A stretch of 36,320 bases of DNA from BOG-1112 sp964611335 (GCA_964611335.1 CAZSXR010000009.1:1-36320), one strand, 5' to 3'. Numbered from the stretch's first letter, positions 6,687-15,782 are shown. Program-made: numbers and translations. The notes: a model not told the origin generated them from the sequence alone.

Positions 6687-7760
6687 CAGTAGTTCGTTTA
6701 GCTTCGCTCGTGTTTTTGCACCTACTCGCTTGCCGTTTAGCTCGTATAGGTTCGTTTCGTTGTCTACCTTGTATTTAAGCTGAAATTGCAGTACTGCCTC
6801 TCGTGTCCTGTTCGCATAGTTTCCTGTTGAGGGTATTGCCACTGATAGGAAACCAAAATACTTTAATGCGTCTTGAAGGTTCCTCACTTCGGGGTTGCTC
6901 ATCATTCCGTAGCCTAGGTCTACGTTAAACTTAAAAGATGGCTTCTTTGGCAGTCTTTTCACTTCTTCTGTCACCACTTTTGGCAGGTCTTTAAGCACTA
7001 TCACCTCTATGCTATGCACGTCCCATGATTTCGTGTCGTAGTCGGCCATGCCTTTGTCCGCCCAGTCTGCTGACCAAGAATTGCATAGCCTGTTTTTTGT
7101 AGCATCGTCCCAGCCGTATAGATATACCTCGTGTCCGCTTACTATCTTTTCTGGCGTTCGTAGAGGCAATATGTCCTTTTTGTCCCATGAGCTGTTGCCT
7201 TTCTTGTCTGTCCACCATTCCTTGCCTATCTTCATTAGGATTGCTACACCGCCGTTCGTGTATATCGCTTGGCGCACTAGGTCGATATCATGGGCATCTA
7301 CGAAGGCGTAGCCCCCTGCCTTGTACTTCTTAGCTTCCTCTAGCGCTTCCTTCGGAATATTCGCTATCTTCCTGTCGTATACATAGGCCTCGTGGGTTAA
7401 TTTAGTGTCGTTCGGGCATGTCGCTTGCGTTGCGCAGCCGTACGTTGTCAAAATCTTCGCTACTAGGCTTGGATACGTCCCTTCATCTGCTATGCCGTCT
7501 GTGCATTTGGCTATCGCATACAGGAAGCGTGGACTGAACTCCACGACTTCGCCCGTCTTGTTCTTCCAGTATACCTGCATTGCTTTTGCCAGTGCGTGTC
7601 CCGTGCATGCGCCTATCTTGCGCTGATGCCATATTTTATATGCCGATAGGTCGGTAGCGTACTGCTTTGGCAGCGATATCGCTTGCGCTATGTCGCCATA
7701 TTGCACTTTCCTGTAGTCTTCTGGGCTTTTTAATGCCCCTAGTGATATTTCTTCTGGCAT
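6681..7760 (-). CDS. Endolysin: papain-type (C1) cysteine peptidase plus peptidoglycan-binding domain
   Basis: 359 residues. Papain-like active site: Gln46 and Cys52 in HQRKIGACTGHA (the papain six-residue Q-to-C spacing), His210 in VSGHEVYLYGWD and Asn227 in CNSWSADWADKGM. The C terminus (about 286-356) carries a PG_binding_1-type repeat, NPEVRNLQDALKYFGF, then TREAVLQFQLKY and GAKTRAKLNELL. There is no signal peptide, so release would need the holin. The domain pair argues for cleavage of peptide cross-links in the host wall; an amidase or lysozyme is not encoded. The gene follows the ejection and coiled-coil genes and precedes the small zinc protein and holin. Confidence 0.85.
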   Translation of the reverse strand: MPEEISLGALKSPEDYRKVQYGDIAQAISLPKQYATDLSAYKIWHQRKIGACTGHALAKAMQVYWKNKTGEVVEFSPRFLYAIAKCTDGIADEGTYPSLVAKILTTYGCATQATCPNDTKLTHEAYVYDRKIANIPKEALEEAKKYKAGGYAFVDAHDIDLVRQAIYTNGGVAILMKIGKEWWTDKKGNSSWDKKDILPLRTPEKIVSGHEVYLYGWDDATKNRLCNSWSADWADKGMADYDTKSWDVHSIEVIVLKDLPKVVTEEVKRLPKKPSFKFNVDLGYGMMSNPEVRNLQDALKYFGFLSVAIPSTGNYANRTREAVLQFQLKYKVDNETNLYELNGKRVGAKTRAKLNELLA

Positions 7761-7764
7761 GGCT

Positions 7765-8163
7765 TTATTTTTTGCTTACCCTCTCTATCGCTGATAAGTG
7801 CTGCTCCATAAGCGAACATAGCCTTACTACGTACTCGTTTGTCTGGCGTGCTAGCCGTAGCGTCTCTTGGCTATCGGCGTCCCGTCCTTGGAATATCTTT
7901 GTTAACAACTCGTTCTCGCTCTTTAGCTTTGCCACTTCCCGTCGGTTTATCGTCGTCTCTTCCTCTAGGCTGCTTACCTTCTTCTCTAGGGTATCTACGG
8001 TCGTCTTTAGGATATTTATAAGCTTCGTATCTGCTTCGTCGTTCTCTACCCGTCTGGCCTTCGATTGCTTGTCTATTAGGTTTGCTATGGCGAAGATACC
8101 TAGAACGATGCTGCTAGCTATCGTTATGAAGATTGTCGTATGCTGGTTTATCTGTTCTATCAT
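7765..8163 (-). CDS. Membrane-anchored coiled-coil protein (spanin- or holin-associated candidate)
   Basis: 132 residues. One hydrophobic helix at about 9-28 (TIFITIASSIVLGIFAIANLI), then a long charged coiled coil (about 45-85, LINILKTTVDTLEKKVSSLEEE) and a second helical stretch to the end. This topology is seen in inner-membrane spanins and in phage lysis regulators. It is encoded 4 bases upstream of the endolysin, which supports a lysis role. No lipoprotein partner is seen, so a two-component spanin is not shown. Confidence 0.6.
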   Translation of the reverse strand: MIEQINQHTTIFITIASSIVLGIFAIANLIDKQSKARRVENDEADTKLINILKTTVDTLEKKVSSLEEETTINRREVAKLKSENELLTKIFQGRDADSQETLRLARQTNEYVVRLCSLMEQHLSAIERVSKK

Positions 8164-8196
8164 TGCTTTTTTTGGTTTTTATTGTATAACAGGGGA

Positions 8197-8328
8197 CATG
8201 ATACACGTTTTGATTATATTTGCCTTCTGGCATTACGGTCATGGCTTCCTTGCCTTCCTGTATGCTATCGGGTGTCTACTGCTCCACGTATACGGCGCTG
8301 TCTCTACTATGTACCCTACTCGTCGCTG
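8197..8328 (+). CDS. Possible plus-strand 43-residue hydrophobic peptide
   Basis: ATG at 8197 is preceded by AGGGGAC, and TGA is at 8326-8328. The peptide (MIHVLIIFAFWHYGHGFL... to PTRR) is one or two membrane helices with a basic tail, holin-like. It fills a 150-base gap in which no convincing minus-strand gene is found and lies next to the lysis genes. It would be the only plus-strand gene, so confidence is low. A minus-strand frame starting ATG near 8256 is an alternative but overlaps the next gene. Confidence 0.25.
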
Positions 8329-10223
8329 ACGGCCTTGTTCACCGTGGCGTTTCTCGTGTAGTTTTTCGGGTCATATATTTGGCGCAGTCCTTTTACGATA
8401 CGCTTATCTTTCAGATTTCGTATCTTAGATGTCACTTGACCTCCTAGCTTGTCTAGGCTTCCACGTATCGGCGTGCCTGCCTTAGCATCGCCATTTATGA
8501 ATGCACGTGTCATCTCTTGTGGCGTGCCTGCTATCTGGCTTGTCGCCTTCCTTACTGCGCCTCGTACGCCCATGCCTGCTATTTCCGTCAGGCTTGCTGG
8601 TAGCTCCCCTGTCTTCTCTGCCTTTGTAGCAAGCTCCTCTAGGAGGCTTGCTTGCTTGAAGTTTCCTGCGTCTTTCATGGCCTGCGCTGCGATGAGCGCA
8701 TCTTCTATGAAGTCATTGCCCGTCTCTTTTCCTAGGCGCATCAAAAAGTCCTTTTTCGCATCTGCGTGAAGGCTCTTTATGCTTGCTTTCGCCAGTCCGC
8801 TGTCACGTACGTAGTCTCCTGTCTCAGCTACTCGCTTGCCTAGGTAGCCTTCGCCTTCTCCTAGGAGCTTGCTTAGCCTCTCGTATTCCTTCTCTAGGTT
8901 ATGGACGGCTAATAGGTCTGGTGCTTTTTCGTTGTTTAGCCCCTCGTCTAGGGTCTTGTATACCAGCTTCGCTATTCGGTCGCTGTTTGTCGATTTAGTT
9001 ATGCCTGATTTGCCCTTTATGGCGTCAAATTCTGATGCCATTGATGTCTTGAAGTTGCTTACTGCCTGCGCTGTAGGTCGCTTCTCTAGGGCATTTAGGC
9101 CTTTATATAGGCTTTTCATCATGCCTACTTCCGCTTGTGATAGCGATGTACCGTCTTTGCCTATGCGTGCCTTCGTTACGCCGTCCTTCTTGATTAATGA
9201 TAGACCGCTATTTTCCAGCTCTTGCGTCAGTTTCTCTATTGCTGGCTTTACCGGTACTGGCGATGTTGCTGTCTGGCGTGCCTCTCCTAGCTTAGCTCCT
9301 ACGCCTCGGCGCTTCTGTATCACGCTATCATATGCTTTTCCTATATCGTCTCCTACGATGCTTAGGGCTGTATCTTTCTTTGCGTCTGCCTTGTACGCTT
9401 CCTCTGCTTTCGCATACTTATCGTATTTGGCCGTTACTGCTGCTGGGTCGCTGTTCTTTATTGCCGTCTTGGTCTGCTCGTCTATATTCTTGTTGGTTGC
9501 CCATTGCTTTATCTTCTCTACGATGCCTGTGTTTACGGGTGCTGCCTCTGCTGCCTGCGCTGTCGGCATTTGTCGCAGTTTGCCTGCCTGCGCTGCTGTT
9601 TCGGCGGTTGGAGCTACATGGCCTGCGTCCTGTAGTGCATATCTAAAGCTGCCTTTTGCTATCCTGCCTGCGTTCATTAGTGGGTCTGTTAGCTCTCCTA
9701 TTCGTGTGGCTGTCCTTCCTATCGTTCCTGCGGTCTTGGCTATGTTTCCTAGCTCTGCTACCTTTGCTACGCTTGCTGTGCCTCGTAGCGCTGCCCCTGC
9801 GCCTCCTGCTAGGGTTGATAGGTCGGCTAACGCCCCTATAGGGTCATTATAAAGCGTCTCGCCTATGTTGCTTAGCCCCCCATAGCGCTGCTTGTAGAAC
9901 TCGCCTACCTTATCGGCCATCTTGTTTGCCTCTCCCTCGTATCCTATTATGTTCTCTCCTAGTCCTAGGGCTAGATTTCCTAGGTTCTTTACGGTATCTA
10001 TCGGGTGCGCTACGGCGCTTACTATGCCTTTGCCTAGTTCTGCTCCGCTCTTTACGACGTTGCCTAGAAAACCGCCTACGCTCTTTTCCTCGGCTGGTGG
10101 GGTTACGGTCGCTTTTATGGTGTCGGGTATCATACCCTTATTGTCTAGGTAGTCGTATATCTCGGCCTCTGATTTGCCTGCTTTGCGTGCGTTATCTATG
10201 AATGTTTTGACTTGTGGGTTCAT
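8316..10223 (-). CDS. Internal virion / DNA-ejection protein
   Basis: 635 residues, Ala-, Gly- and Lys-rich and almost all helical. The N terminus (KTFIDNARKAGKSEAEIYDYL) is followed by a glycine-rich amphipathic stretch at about 50-90 (GFLGNVVKSGAELGKGIV) and a second at 130-150 (ALADLSTLAGGAGAAL), as in ejection proteins that insert into membranes. The rest is long helical segments. Position after the 596-residue protein and before lysis, and absence of a tape measure, support an internal ejection protein of a podovirus. No enzymatic domain is seen. Confidence 0.6.
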   Translation of the reverse strand: MNPQVKTFIDNARKAGKSEAEIYDYLDNKGMIPDTIKATVTPPAEEKSVGGFLGNVVKSGAELGKGIVSAVAHPIDTVKNLGNLALGLGENIIGYEGEANKMADKVGEFYKQRYGGLSNIGETLYNDPIGALADLSTLAGGAGAALRGTASVAKVAELGNIAKTAGTIGRTATRIGELTDPLMNAGRIAKGSFRYALQDAGHVAPTAETAAQAGKLRQMPTAQAAEAAPVNTGIVEKIKQWATNKNIDEQTKTAIKNSDPAAVTAKYDKYAKAEEAYKADAKKDTALSIVGDDIGKAYDSVIQKRRGVGAKLGEARQTATSPVPVKPAIEKLTQELENSGLSLIKKDGVTKARIGKDGTSLSQAEVGMMKSLYKGLNALEKRPTAQAVSNFKTSMASEFDAIKGKSGITKSTNSDRIAKLVYKTLDEGLNNEKAPDLLAVHNLEKEYERLSKLLGEGEGYLGKRVAETGDYVRDSGLAKASIKSLHADAKKDFLMRLGKETGNDFIEDALIAAQAMKDAGNFKQASLLEELATKAEKTGELPASLTEIAGMGVRGAVRKATSQIAGTPQEMTRAFINGDAKAGTPIRGSLDKLGGQVTSKIRNLKDKRIVKGLRQIYDPKNYTRNATVNKAVSDE

Positions 10224-10229
10224 GGCTTT

Positions 10230-12020
10230 TTATTGGTTAGATGAGTTCCATAGGTCGTCTAGGCTCGTATCGTTGCCTGATGATGCGCTACCGCCCGTAC
10301 CGTTGTAGATTGCGCTTACTGCGTCTGCCTTTGCCTTGTCCGTCTGTCCTACGCCTGCACGTGATAGCATGCTTCCTGTAGTGTTCTGTATGTCTTGCAG
10401 CATTGGTATGAAGCCTGATACGTCTACGCCTCCATTTGCCTGAACTAGTAACTTGTTCTCAAGCGCTCTTTGCACGCTGCGTGCCGTTATAGCCAAGAGA
10501 GCATTGCGCACGTCCGTGGTGCTTTTTAGATTGGGTATGGTCTGCTTGTACAGCTCTACGTCCTGATTTGTGAGCACTCCAACTTCCCCGTAGATGCCTC
10601 GGGCTAGTTGCGGTACTAGTGCCGTTAGCTGTGCCTGTATCGCCTGTGCCTTTACGTCATATGGGTTGCTGCTTCGTATTATTCCCATAATCGGGCCTGT
10701 TTCTTCATCTACGTCCTTGCCTGTATTCGCATTGTATGTTGTGAAGGCCTTATTTAGGTCGGATAGCTGGTAGAGGGTCGATAGCCCCTTTTCAAATGTC
10801 GTCCTGAACGTATCCGTTGTCGCCTTCCCTCCTGCGCTCTTTGCTAGGGTTGCGTATGATTTGTTGCTTGGGTCGTTTACGTCTATGCCCATGTTTTGCA
10901 GGCTCAGAAGTGCGCTGTTCGCTGCGCCTGAGTTGTCGCTTTTCGCATTGGCTATCTTGATGGTATTCGCCGTCGCTCTGTTTTCCTTGTTTATTGTCTC
11001 TGCGTACGATGATTTTAGAAAATCTGGCAGGTATCGTAGGTTCTGCTTTTCTCCTTCGGTCTTTGCCACGCCCGTCTGCCTTTCTGCCTCGTTTAGCAGG
11101 TAGTTTAGGTGGTCGGCGCTTAAATCCCTTGCTAGCTTCTCGTCGCCCGTTATCCTGCCTACCATTTTTTCTATCTCGGTTACTCCCTTGTCGTATTGGT
11201 CTAGATAGCTCGTACGGCTGTCTACGTAGGTCTGTATGTCCGCTATCGCTAGTTTTTCCTCATTTGCTATTCGGGCGCTTCGTGTCTCTTGGCTTAGCCA
11301 TGGATTGTCTTGATGGGCTTTAATATTCTTCGTTAGCTGTAGCCTCTTTGCTTCTATGGTCTTGTCTATATCGGCTATCTTGTTCTTTATGTCGCCTAGG
11401 CCTGATGTGTTATAGGCATCGTTATAGATTGCCTGCGATGTCTTGCTTGGCTTCGCATAGGCGCTTGCCTCCACCGTTGGTATCCCTAGGCTGTTTCGTA
11501 TCCCGTTCTGCGTTGCTGCATCTGGTGCGCTATTCATGCCAAGTGATTTTAGAAAGTCCTGTGGGGACATTCCTGCCTTTCCTGCTAGGGTTGCTAGCGT
11601 AGATTGGTCTAGTTGGGGCTGTGTGCCTTCTAGCGCCCCTATTGTCGCTTTTGTAGGCGTTGTACCGCCTATGGTAGGCGTAGGCACTGTAGCGGTCGGC
11701 GTAGGCTTAACGGTATTGGTCGTGGGATACGTTGTGGTTGCCGTCTTGATGGTCGGTGTACCTGCCGATGATAGCGGTGGTAGGTTTGCCATTGTCATAT
11801 TCTGCCCTGGTATCCCTATTGATGTCGGTATGGTCGGCTTTGCTACGGTGCCTCCTATCGTTATAGGCTTTGCTGATGGCGCTATGGTCACGGGCTTATA
11901 GCCTAGCTGCGTGGCTGTTATAGGCGTAGCCGTCGTATGTATCGGGCTTACATAGCGGTTGCTATTCGGGTCGTTCGGGTTATAGTTTGTATTTTTTGTG
12001 AATATAGAAAATATAGACAT
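10230..12020 (-). CDS. Large virion protein, probable internal/ejection protein
   Basis: 596 residues. Residues about 25-135 are a Thr/Pro-rich, low-complexity region with repeated TxxxPTI-type motifs (TVPTPTIGGTTPTK). The middle is helical (IDKTIEAKRLQLTKNIKAH, then a coiled coil near 280-300). The C-terminal third has QLARGIYGEVGVLTNQDVELYKQTIPNL, a motif I associate with large structural proteins of uncultivated phages. It is followed within 7 bases by the 635-residue ejection protein. A role in the internal core or ejection apparatus is inferred from position. Confidence 0.55.
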   Translation of the reverse strand: MSIFSIFTKNTNYNPNDPNSNRYVSPIHTTATPITATQLGYKPVTIAPSAKPITIGGTVAKPTIPTSIGIPGQNMTMANLPPLSSAGTPTIKTATTTYPTTNTVKPTPTATVPTPTIGGTTPTKATIGALEGTQPQLDQSTLATLAGKAGMSPQDFLKSLGMNSAPDAATQNGIRNSLGIPTVEASAYAKPSKTSQAIYNDAYNTSGLGDIKNKIADIDKTIEAKRLQLTKNIKAHQDNPWLSQETRSARIANEEKLAIADIQTYVDSRTSYLDQYDKGVTEIEKMVGRITGDEKLARDLSADHLNYLLNEAERQTGVAKTEGEKQNLRYLPDFLKSSYAETINKENRATANTIKIANAKSDNSGAANSALLSLQNMGIDVNDPSNKSYATLAKSAGGKATTDTFRTTFEKGLSTLYQLSDLNKAFTTYNANTGKDVDEETGPIMGIIRSSNPYDVKAQAIQAQLTALVPQLARGIYGEVGVLTNQDVELYKQTIPNLKSTTDVRNALLAITARSVQRALENKLLVQANGGVDVSGFIPMLQDIQNTTGSMLSRAGVGQTDKAKADAVSAIYNGTGGSASSGNDTSLDDLWNSSNQ

Positions 12021-12025
12021 GGCTT

Positions 12026-12742
12026 TTAGTTGTTATACACGGCAAACGTGCCTCGCTTCGTCCTCCGTCCTGCCCTGTTGTTAGGCAATATGTCGATTGA
12101 ATTGAATATCCTGCTATCCTTTGGCTTATAGTCGGCTTCGTTCTTCTTTATCTTTGACCATTCGTCTGCTAGGTCTAATTTTGCCTGTTCTTCTAGCTCG
12201 ACTCCTCGGTCGTACATTGTGCCTCGGCCTTTCTTGTATAGGATTGATAGGGCTTTCTTTATGATAGCCTCCTCTATGTTCGTTTCGGTGTAAAAAGGGC
12301 TTTTATCTGAGCCTGAGACTAGGTCTGCTGGAACTTCCTGACCCCATATTTCTATGGTCGCTGTGCTTGTCGGCGCTGGGTTTATAAAATACTGCTTCCT
12401 ATGGTCGCTAAATAGCTTATCCGTTGCGTTTGCTCCGTTGTCTTCCTGATATTTCAAATAGTCCCTAAAATTGACCTTCGTGTAATTTATGCCGTTATAT
12501 CGCAGTTTTCGTATAGTATCGCTCCTAAATACCGTCGGCGTTACTGGATAGTCGTAGTATTCTTGCGACGCTATTGCGCTTCGTGTATAGGCCTGCTCGG
12601 TGTGTGGCCAGTTTTTATAGGCTGCTACCCATTTTATAGCCCTGTTCACAACCCTTTTTACAAGTGCTGTGCTGTAAAACGTATCTGTTGATGATACTGA
12701 TACGTCGTCTAGGATTGCTGTTTGTAGTGCGTCGAAGTCCAT
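12026..12742 (-). CDS. Head-tail adaptor / tail tubular protein
   Basis: 238 residues. The N-terminal helical part (ALVKRVVNRAIKWVAAYKNWP) followed by a beta segment (YYDYPVTPTVFRSDTIRKLRYNG) and helical return (EEAIIKKALSILYKKGR) matches the general plan of gp6/T7 gp11-type adaptors: helices packed around the portal ring with a beta insertion. The tail is lysine-rich. It lies between the beta-propeller tail protein and ejection proteins, as expected for a podovirus tail assembly. Confidence 0.65.
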   Translation of the reverse strand: MDFDALQTAILDDVSVSSTDTFYSTALVKRVVNRAIKWVAAYKNWPHTEQAYTRSAIASQEYYDYPVTPTVFRSDTIRKLRYNGINYTKVNFRDYLKYQEDNGANATDKLFSDHRKQYFINPAPTSTATIEIWGQEVPADLVSGSDKSPFYTETNIEEAIIKKALSILYKKGRGTMYDRGVELEEQAKLDLADEWSKIKKNEADYKPKDSRIFNSIDILPNNRAGRRTKRGTFAVYNN

Positions 12743-12777
12743 GGGTTTGTGTTGTAATTATACCTTGGTTTTTAATG

Positions 12778-13026
12778 CTACGTCAAAGCTGCGTACTTCC
12801 ATGCCTTTGTCTTCTCGTTATAAAAGTAAACCCTAAAGACTGTCGGCGATGCCACGCTGTCTACGTAAAGCACTATGGTGTCGTAAAACTTCTTCGGCGA
12901 ACTGGTTGGCACAGCGGTAACTACCTTTAGGCGTCGGTCTATATCCTGCAGGTCAATAGGCTTAGCTGCCTGTGGCGCTTGATTTAGGGTATCTATTGGC
13001 CTCTGCGTGTTATTCTCCGACTTCAT
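12778..13026 (-). CDS. Small structural-region protein
   Basis: 82 residues. Disordered start (SENNTQRPIDTLNQAPQAAKP), then a beta-rich C-terminal part with YDTIVLYVDSVASPTVFRVYFYNEKTKAWKY. That ending resembles a single-domain appendage found in virion proteins. It overlaps the start region of the beta-propeller gene (13010-13026), so translation is coupled. Function unknown. Confidence 0.6.
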   Translation of the reverse strand: MKSENNTQRPIDTLNQAPQAAKPIDLQDIDRRLKVVTAVPTSSPKKFYDTIVLYVDSVASPTVFRVYFYNEKTKAWKYAALT

Positions 13027-14470
13027 AATATATGGTTATTTTCTTTATACCTTTCGGGTTGGCTGTCCACTTTACGGTCGGCTGGAATAGGCTCGTATTT
13101 ATATTGCAGTCTATTCTCGTTCGCCCTACCGCTCCTTGAACGCTGAAATCAAGCGTCTTTAGCACCGTATTCGTCTCTAGCTCGTCATTCCAGCCTATCT
13201 CTATGATCGTACCTGATGCTAGGGCTTCATGTTCTACTTCTATGCGTCGTATCCATGCCCGTTGCGGAAATGTATACCTGTTTGCCGTCCATGTCACGCC
13301 CGTCTGCATAGTTGCCGTCGTATAGGTATAATCCACGTAATATCCTGCGTAGGTGCTTGCTCCTGTTAGGGTTGTGAAGCCTAGATAGCCTCGACCTAGG
13401 TAGTAGATCACGTCGATGATATCTACTGATGGCATCGTTATAGGGTGGTAGAACATTCTGCCTTGGCCTAGGTCGCCTACGGCTAGCATATTGTTACCGT
13501 CTGGTACTATTAACATTCCATCTACATCATCTAGCTTTTGTGACCATAATAGCTTTTTATATTGTGTTGATGATGTTGTTGTACCTAGGTTTAATTCTAA
13601 ATCCCTTAGAAAATGTATACCTGCGTCATCGAAATATCCTAGCTTTTCTCCGTAGGTTACATACAATATGCCGTTTACGTTTCTTACTCCTTCTACTTGG
13701 TCTACTATAGGTATTCTTTGTGTATATTCTAGGGTCGCAGTATTTATTATAAATGCAAAGGACTCTGTCTTATAAAGATGATTTTGTATTGCTCGTTGTG
13801 CGCCTCCTGTGCTATCGTGCCTTGTTGTAAAAACAATAAGGTCACGTCCGTTGGGGTGGATTATTGAAGCCGTTGCATAAATGTCTAGGGGTAGCCGTAG
13901 TGCGTCTGTTACCTTTGTCGTACCGTCCCATGTGTGAATTCTATACGTAGTCATTATGTATAGCGTGTCTTCCACTACCTGCAATAATATTGGCTGACCT
14001 GACAAAATAGAGCCGTATGTTGTTGTACCCCACGTGAAGTCTGTTGTATTCAGGCCACCTGCATTTGTAGTCAATGATATTCTAGTTATTTCATCATTTA
14101 CTGCGGTATATAAATAACCTTTGAAAATTACCATACCAAAACCTACGGCATAGTCTCCTGTATTGGTACTATCTGTCTTACGCACGGTCAATGTCCCATT
14201 TAACTGCAAACTATAATAGTTTCCTGCTTCGTCCGCCAAAAAGGCCTTTTCATCTATTGATGTTTGGTCAAAAGCCGTATTGGCGCATTTGTAAACGATA
14301 CGGGCTGTCGGTGCGTCCGTCGTATCGGTTGCTGGCATCGGGTATAGTATTCCTTTGCTTCTTGCTAGGTCATGCCCCTTTGTCTTAGGACTGTAGCCTG
14401 CATCGGCTAACCATTCCGCTGTCGATACCCCTTGTATGAAATTGTTTGCATCTATTACGATAGTTTCCAT
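13010..14470 (-). CDS. Beta-propeller tail protein (P22 gp10-like)
   Basis: 486 residues, near the 472 of P22 gp10. Repeated short beta blades with hydrophobic-Tyr strands, such as GMVIFKGYLYTAV, VVEDTLYIMTTYRIHTW, DLIVFTTRHD, NGILYVTYGEKLGYF and YYLGRGYLGFTT, indicate a propeller. The C-terminal 100 residues form a separate beta domain (WIRRIEVEHEALASGTIIEI). In P22 gp10 forms the tail nozzle that stabilises packaged DNA. The neighbour order (appendage, propeller, small protein, adaptor) supports this. Assignment is by fold pattern, not by close identity. Confidence 0.6.
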   Translation of the reverse strand: METIVIDANNFIQGVSTAEWLADAGYSPKTKGHDLARSKGILYPMPATDTTDAPTARIVYKCANTAFDQTSIDEKAFLADEAGNYYSLQLNGTLTVRKTDSTNTGDYAVGFGMVIFKGYLYTAVNDEITRISLTTNAGGLNTTDFTWGTTTYGSILSGQPILLQVVEDTLYIMTTYRIHTWDGTTKVTDALRLPLDIYATASIIHPNGRDLIVFTTRHDSTGGAQRAIQNHLYKTESFAFIINTATLEYTQRIPIVDQVEGVRNVNGILYVTYGEKLGYFDDAGIHFLRDLELNLGTTTSSTQYKKLLWSQKLDDVDGMLIVPDGNNMLAVGDLGQGRMFYHPITMPSVDIIDVIYYLGRGYLGFTTLTGASTYAGYYVDYTYTTATMQTGVTWTANRYTFPQRAWIRRIEVEHEALASGTIIEIGWNDELETNTVLKTLDFSVQGAVGRTRIDCNINTSLFQPTVKWTANPKGIKKITIYYEVGE

Positions 14471-14474
14471 GGTT

Positions 14475-15269
14475 TTATAGGTATTTTTTTACGTAGGTCG
14501 CTACTTGGTCTGCGTACTTACGGGCGTAGGTCGCTACCTGTGCGCTGTATTTGTTCGTATAGATACCGTAAAAGAGTACTGATATTACCTCCGATAGGCT
14601 TATGGTATCTGCTACTGCTATTATTTTAACACGTATGGCTGAAAGTACCTCGCTTAGCGTCACTGTGTCCGATACGCCTATTGTTACGGTAGCGCCAGGT
14701 GGCTTTATGGTGTCTATCCAGCCATTCATCGTCCCCACTCCTGACGAAGACACGATAAGGTTTAGCTTAGTGGTGCTTGTGCCTACTCCACCGTTAAAAG
14801 TCACGTATGAACTGTATGCGCCTCCGTCTATGCTTACCCTCGCCCTATGGTTGGTATAGTCTAGCTGGACGCTGAACTTGTACCAAGTATTAGCAGAGTA
14901 TGTTCCTACATTCGTACCATTTAGCACTATATTGCCTCCTGTGGATAACTGTAGATACCACCTATAGGTTGTGGCATCGTAGCCGAATACCCCTAACGGG
15001 TGTATTGAGTTGGTGTCTTTCCTTATTGCGAATGTCACCTCGTCTCCGTCCGTGCTTGATGATACTGGTCGGCTTATTTCTGGTTCCTCGCCTGATGCTG
15101 TCGTCACCTTTACGGATAGGCTGCCGTCATAGGCTTGATCATTTGCAACTATGTACTTTGATAGCGTTACGTCTGCCCATGCACCGCCCCAGCCACTACC
15201 ACCGTTCCGTGTATTTAGGTTGTTGCCGTTTGCGTAGCTTTCAAATGTTTCTGTTGCTGGCCATGCCAT
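14475..15269 (-). CDS. Concanavalin/LamG-like receptor-binding or decoration protein
   Basis: 264 residues. Residues about 1-190 look like a jelly-roll lectin domain: ETFESYANGNNLNTRNGGSG at the start, WYKFSVQLDYTNHRARVSIDGG and a final NGWIDTIKPPG, the pattern of LamG-type folds. Two repeats follow (SDTVTLSEVLS and ADTISLSEVIS), then a C-terminal 11-residue repeat built on KYxxQVATY. The lectin part may bind surface sugars. It is probably a virion protein because of its place between tail and capsid genes. Confidence 0.6.
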   Translation of the reverse strand: MAWPATETFESYANGNNLNTRNGGSGWGGAWADVTLSKYIVANDQAYDGSLSVKVTTASGEEPEISRPVSSSTDGDEVTFAIRKDTNSIHPLGVFGYDATTYRWYLQLSTGGNIVLNGTNVGTYSANTWYKFSVQLDYTNHRARVSIDGGAYSSYVTFNGGVGTSTTKLNLIVSSSGVGTMNGWIDTIKPPGATVTIGVSDTVTLSEVLSAIRVKIIAVADTISLSEVISVLFYGIYTNKYSAQVATYARKYADQVATYVKKYL

Positions 15270-15272
15270 GTG

Positions 15273-15782
15273 TTATGCAAATATTACGTCGTACGTAGCG
15301 GTTAGCGTGTCTCCGTTTACTACTGCCTTCGATGTCGTTAGCTTTCTTCCTAGCATCGTACCTGATGATGAGGCGTTGAATATTCCTATTTCCTCTACCG
15401 TCACGGTTCCTGAGACTGACCATGATTTTACGAAGCGTAGAGTATCGTTCGTTGTCGTCGTGGTCACTCTACTCATAGTCGCTGATGCCCTCGCTAGCCC
15501 TGATGTCGATACCTCCGCTATTAGGGCTGTCTGTGCTGCGCTTTCCGCTGTGGTGCTTGTGCCTACCGCTAGGTAGGTGAAGGCCGTCGGGCTGGATACG
15601 TTGCCTACTAGGTTGGCCACCTCTGCTTTGCCTGCCGATGTTATGATGTTTCGCCTGAAACCTGTATCAAACTTTAGGCGTCCTTGGGCGTCGTGCGCTA
15701 CTAGCCGTACACGGCCTATTATCTTAACGCTCCCTTTGTTGCTGCTTATTATCGCCTTTATTTTGTTGAATATGTTTGTCAT
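15273..15782 (-). CDS. Tail-fibre-like/decoration protein
   Basis: 169 residues. The pattern TAFTYLAVGTSTTAESAAQTAL, then WSVSGTVTVEEIGIFNAS and VVNGDTLTATYDVIFA is a recognisable family of small phage beta-structured virion proteins. The N-terminal 30 residues are basic and helical. It follows the major capsid gene after a terminator, and the next gene begins 3 bases after its stop, so these two are coupled. Confidence 0.6.
   Translation of the reverse strand: MTNIFNKIKAIISSNKGSVKIIGRVRLVAHDAQGRLKFDTGFRRNIITSAGKAEVANLVGNVSSPTAFTYLAVGTSTTAESAAQTALIAEVSTSGLARASATMSRVTTTTTNDTLRFVKSWSVSGTVTVEEIGIFNASSSGTMLGRKLTTSKAVVNGDTLTATYDVIFA

Noticed and set aside
7667..8329. A 220-codon plus-strand frame over the coiled-coil gene
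   Set aside because: Most of it mirrors the coiled-coil and endolysin genes. Only its last 43 codons, which lie in a gap, were kept as a doubtful small gene.
8869..9852. A 327-codon open frame on the plus strand
   Set aside because: It lies opposite the 635-residue ejection protein. The composition (Ser, Leu, Pro, Cys-rich) is typical of an antisense shadow and there is no ribosome site or domain.
14940..14948. A further TTATCCACA on the minus strand
   Set aside because: It lies inside the LamG-like gene with no -10 at the matching distance, so it is taken as chance and not as a promoter element.
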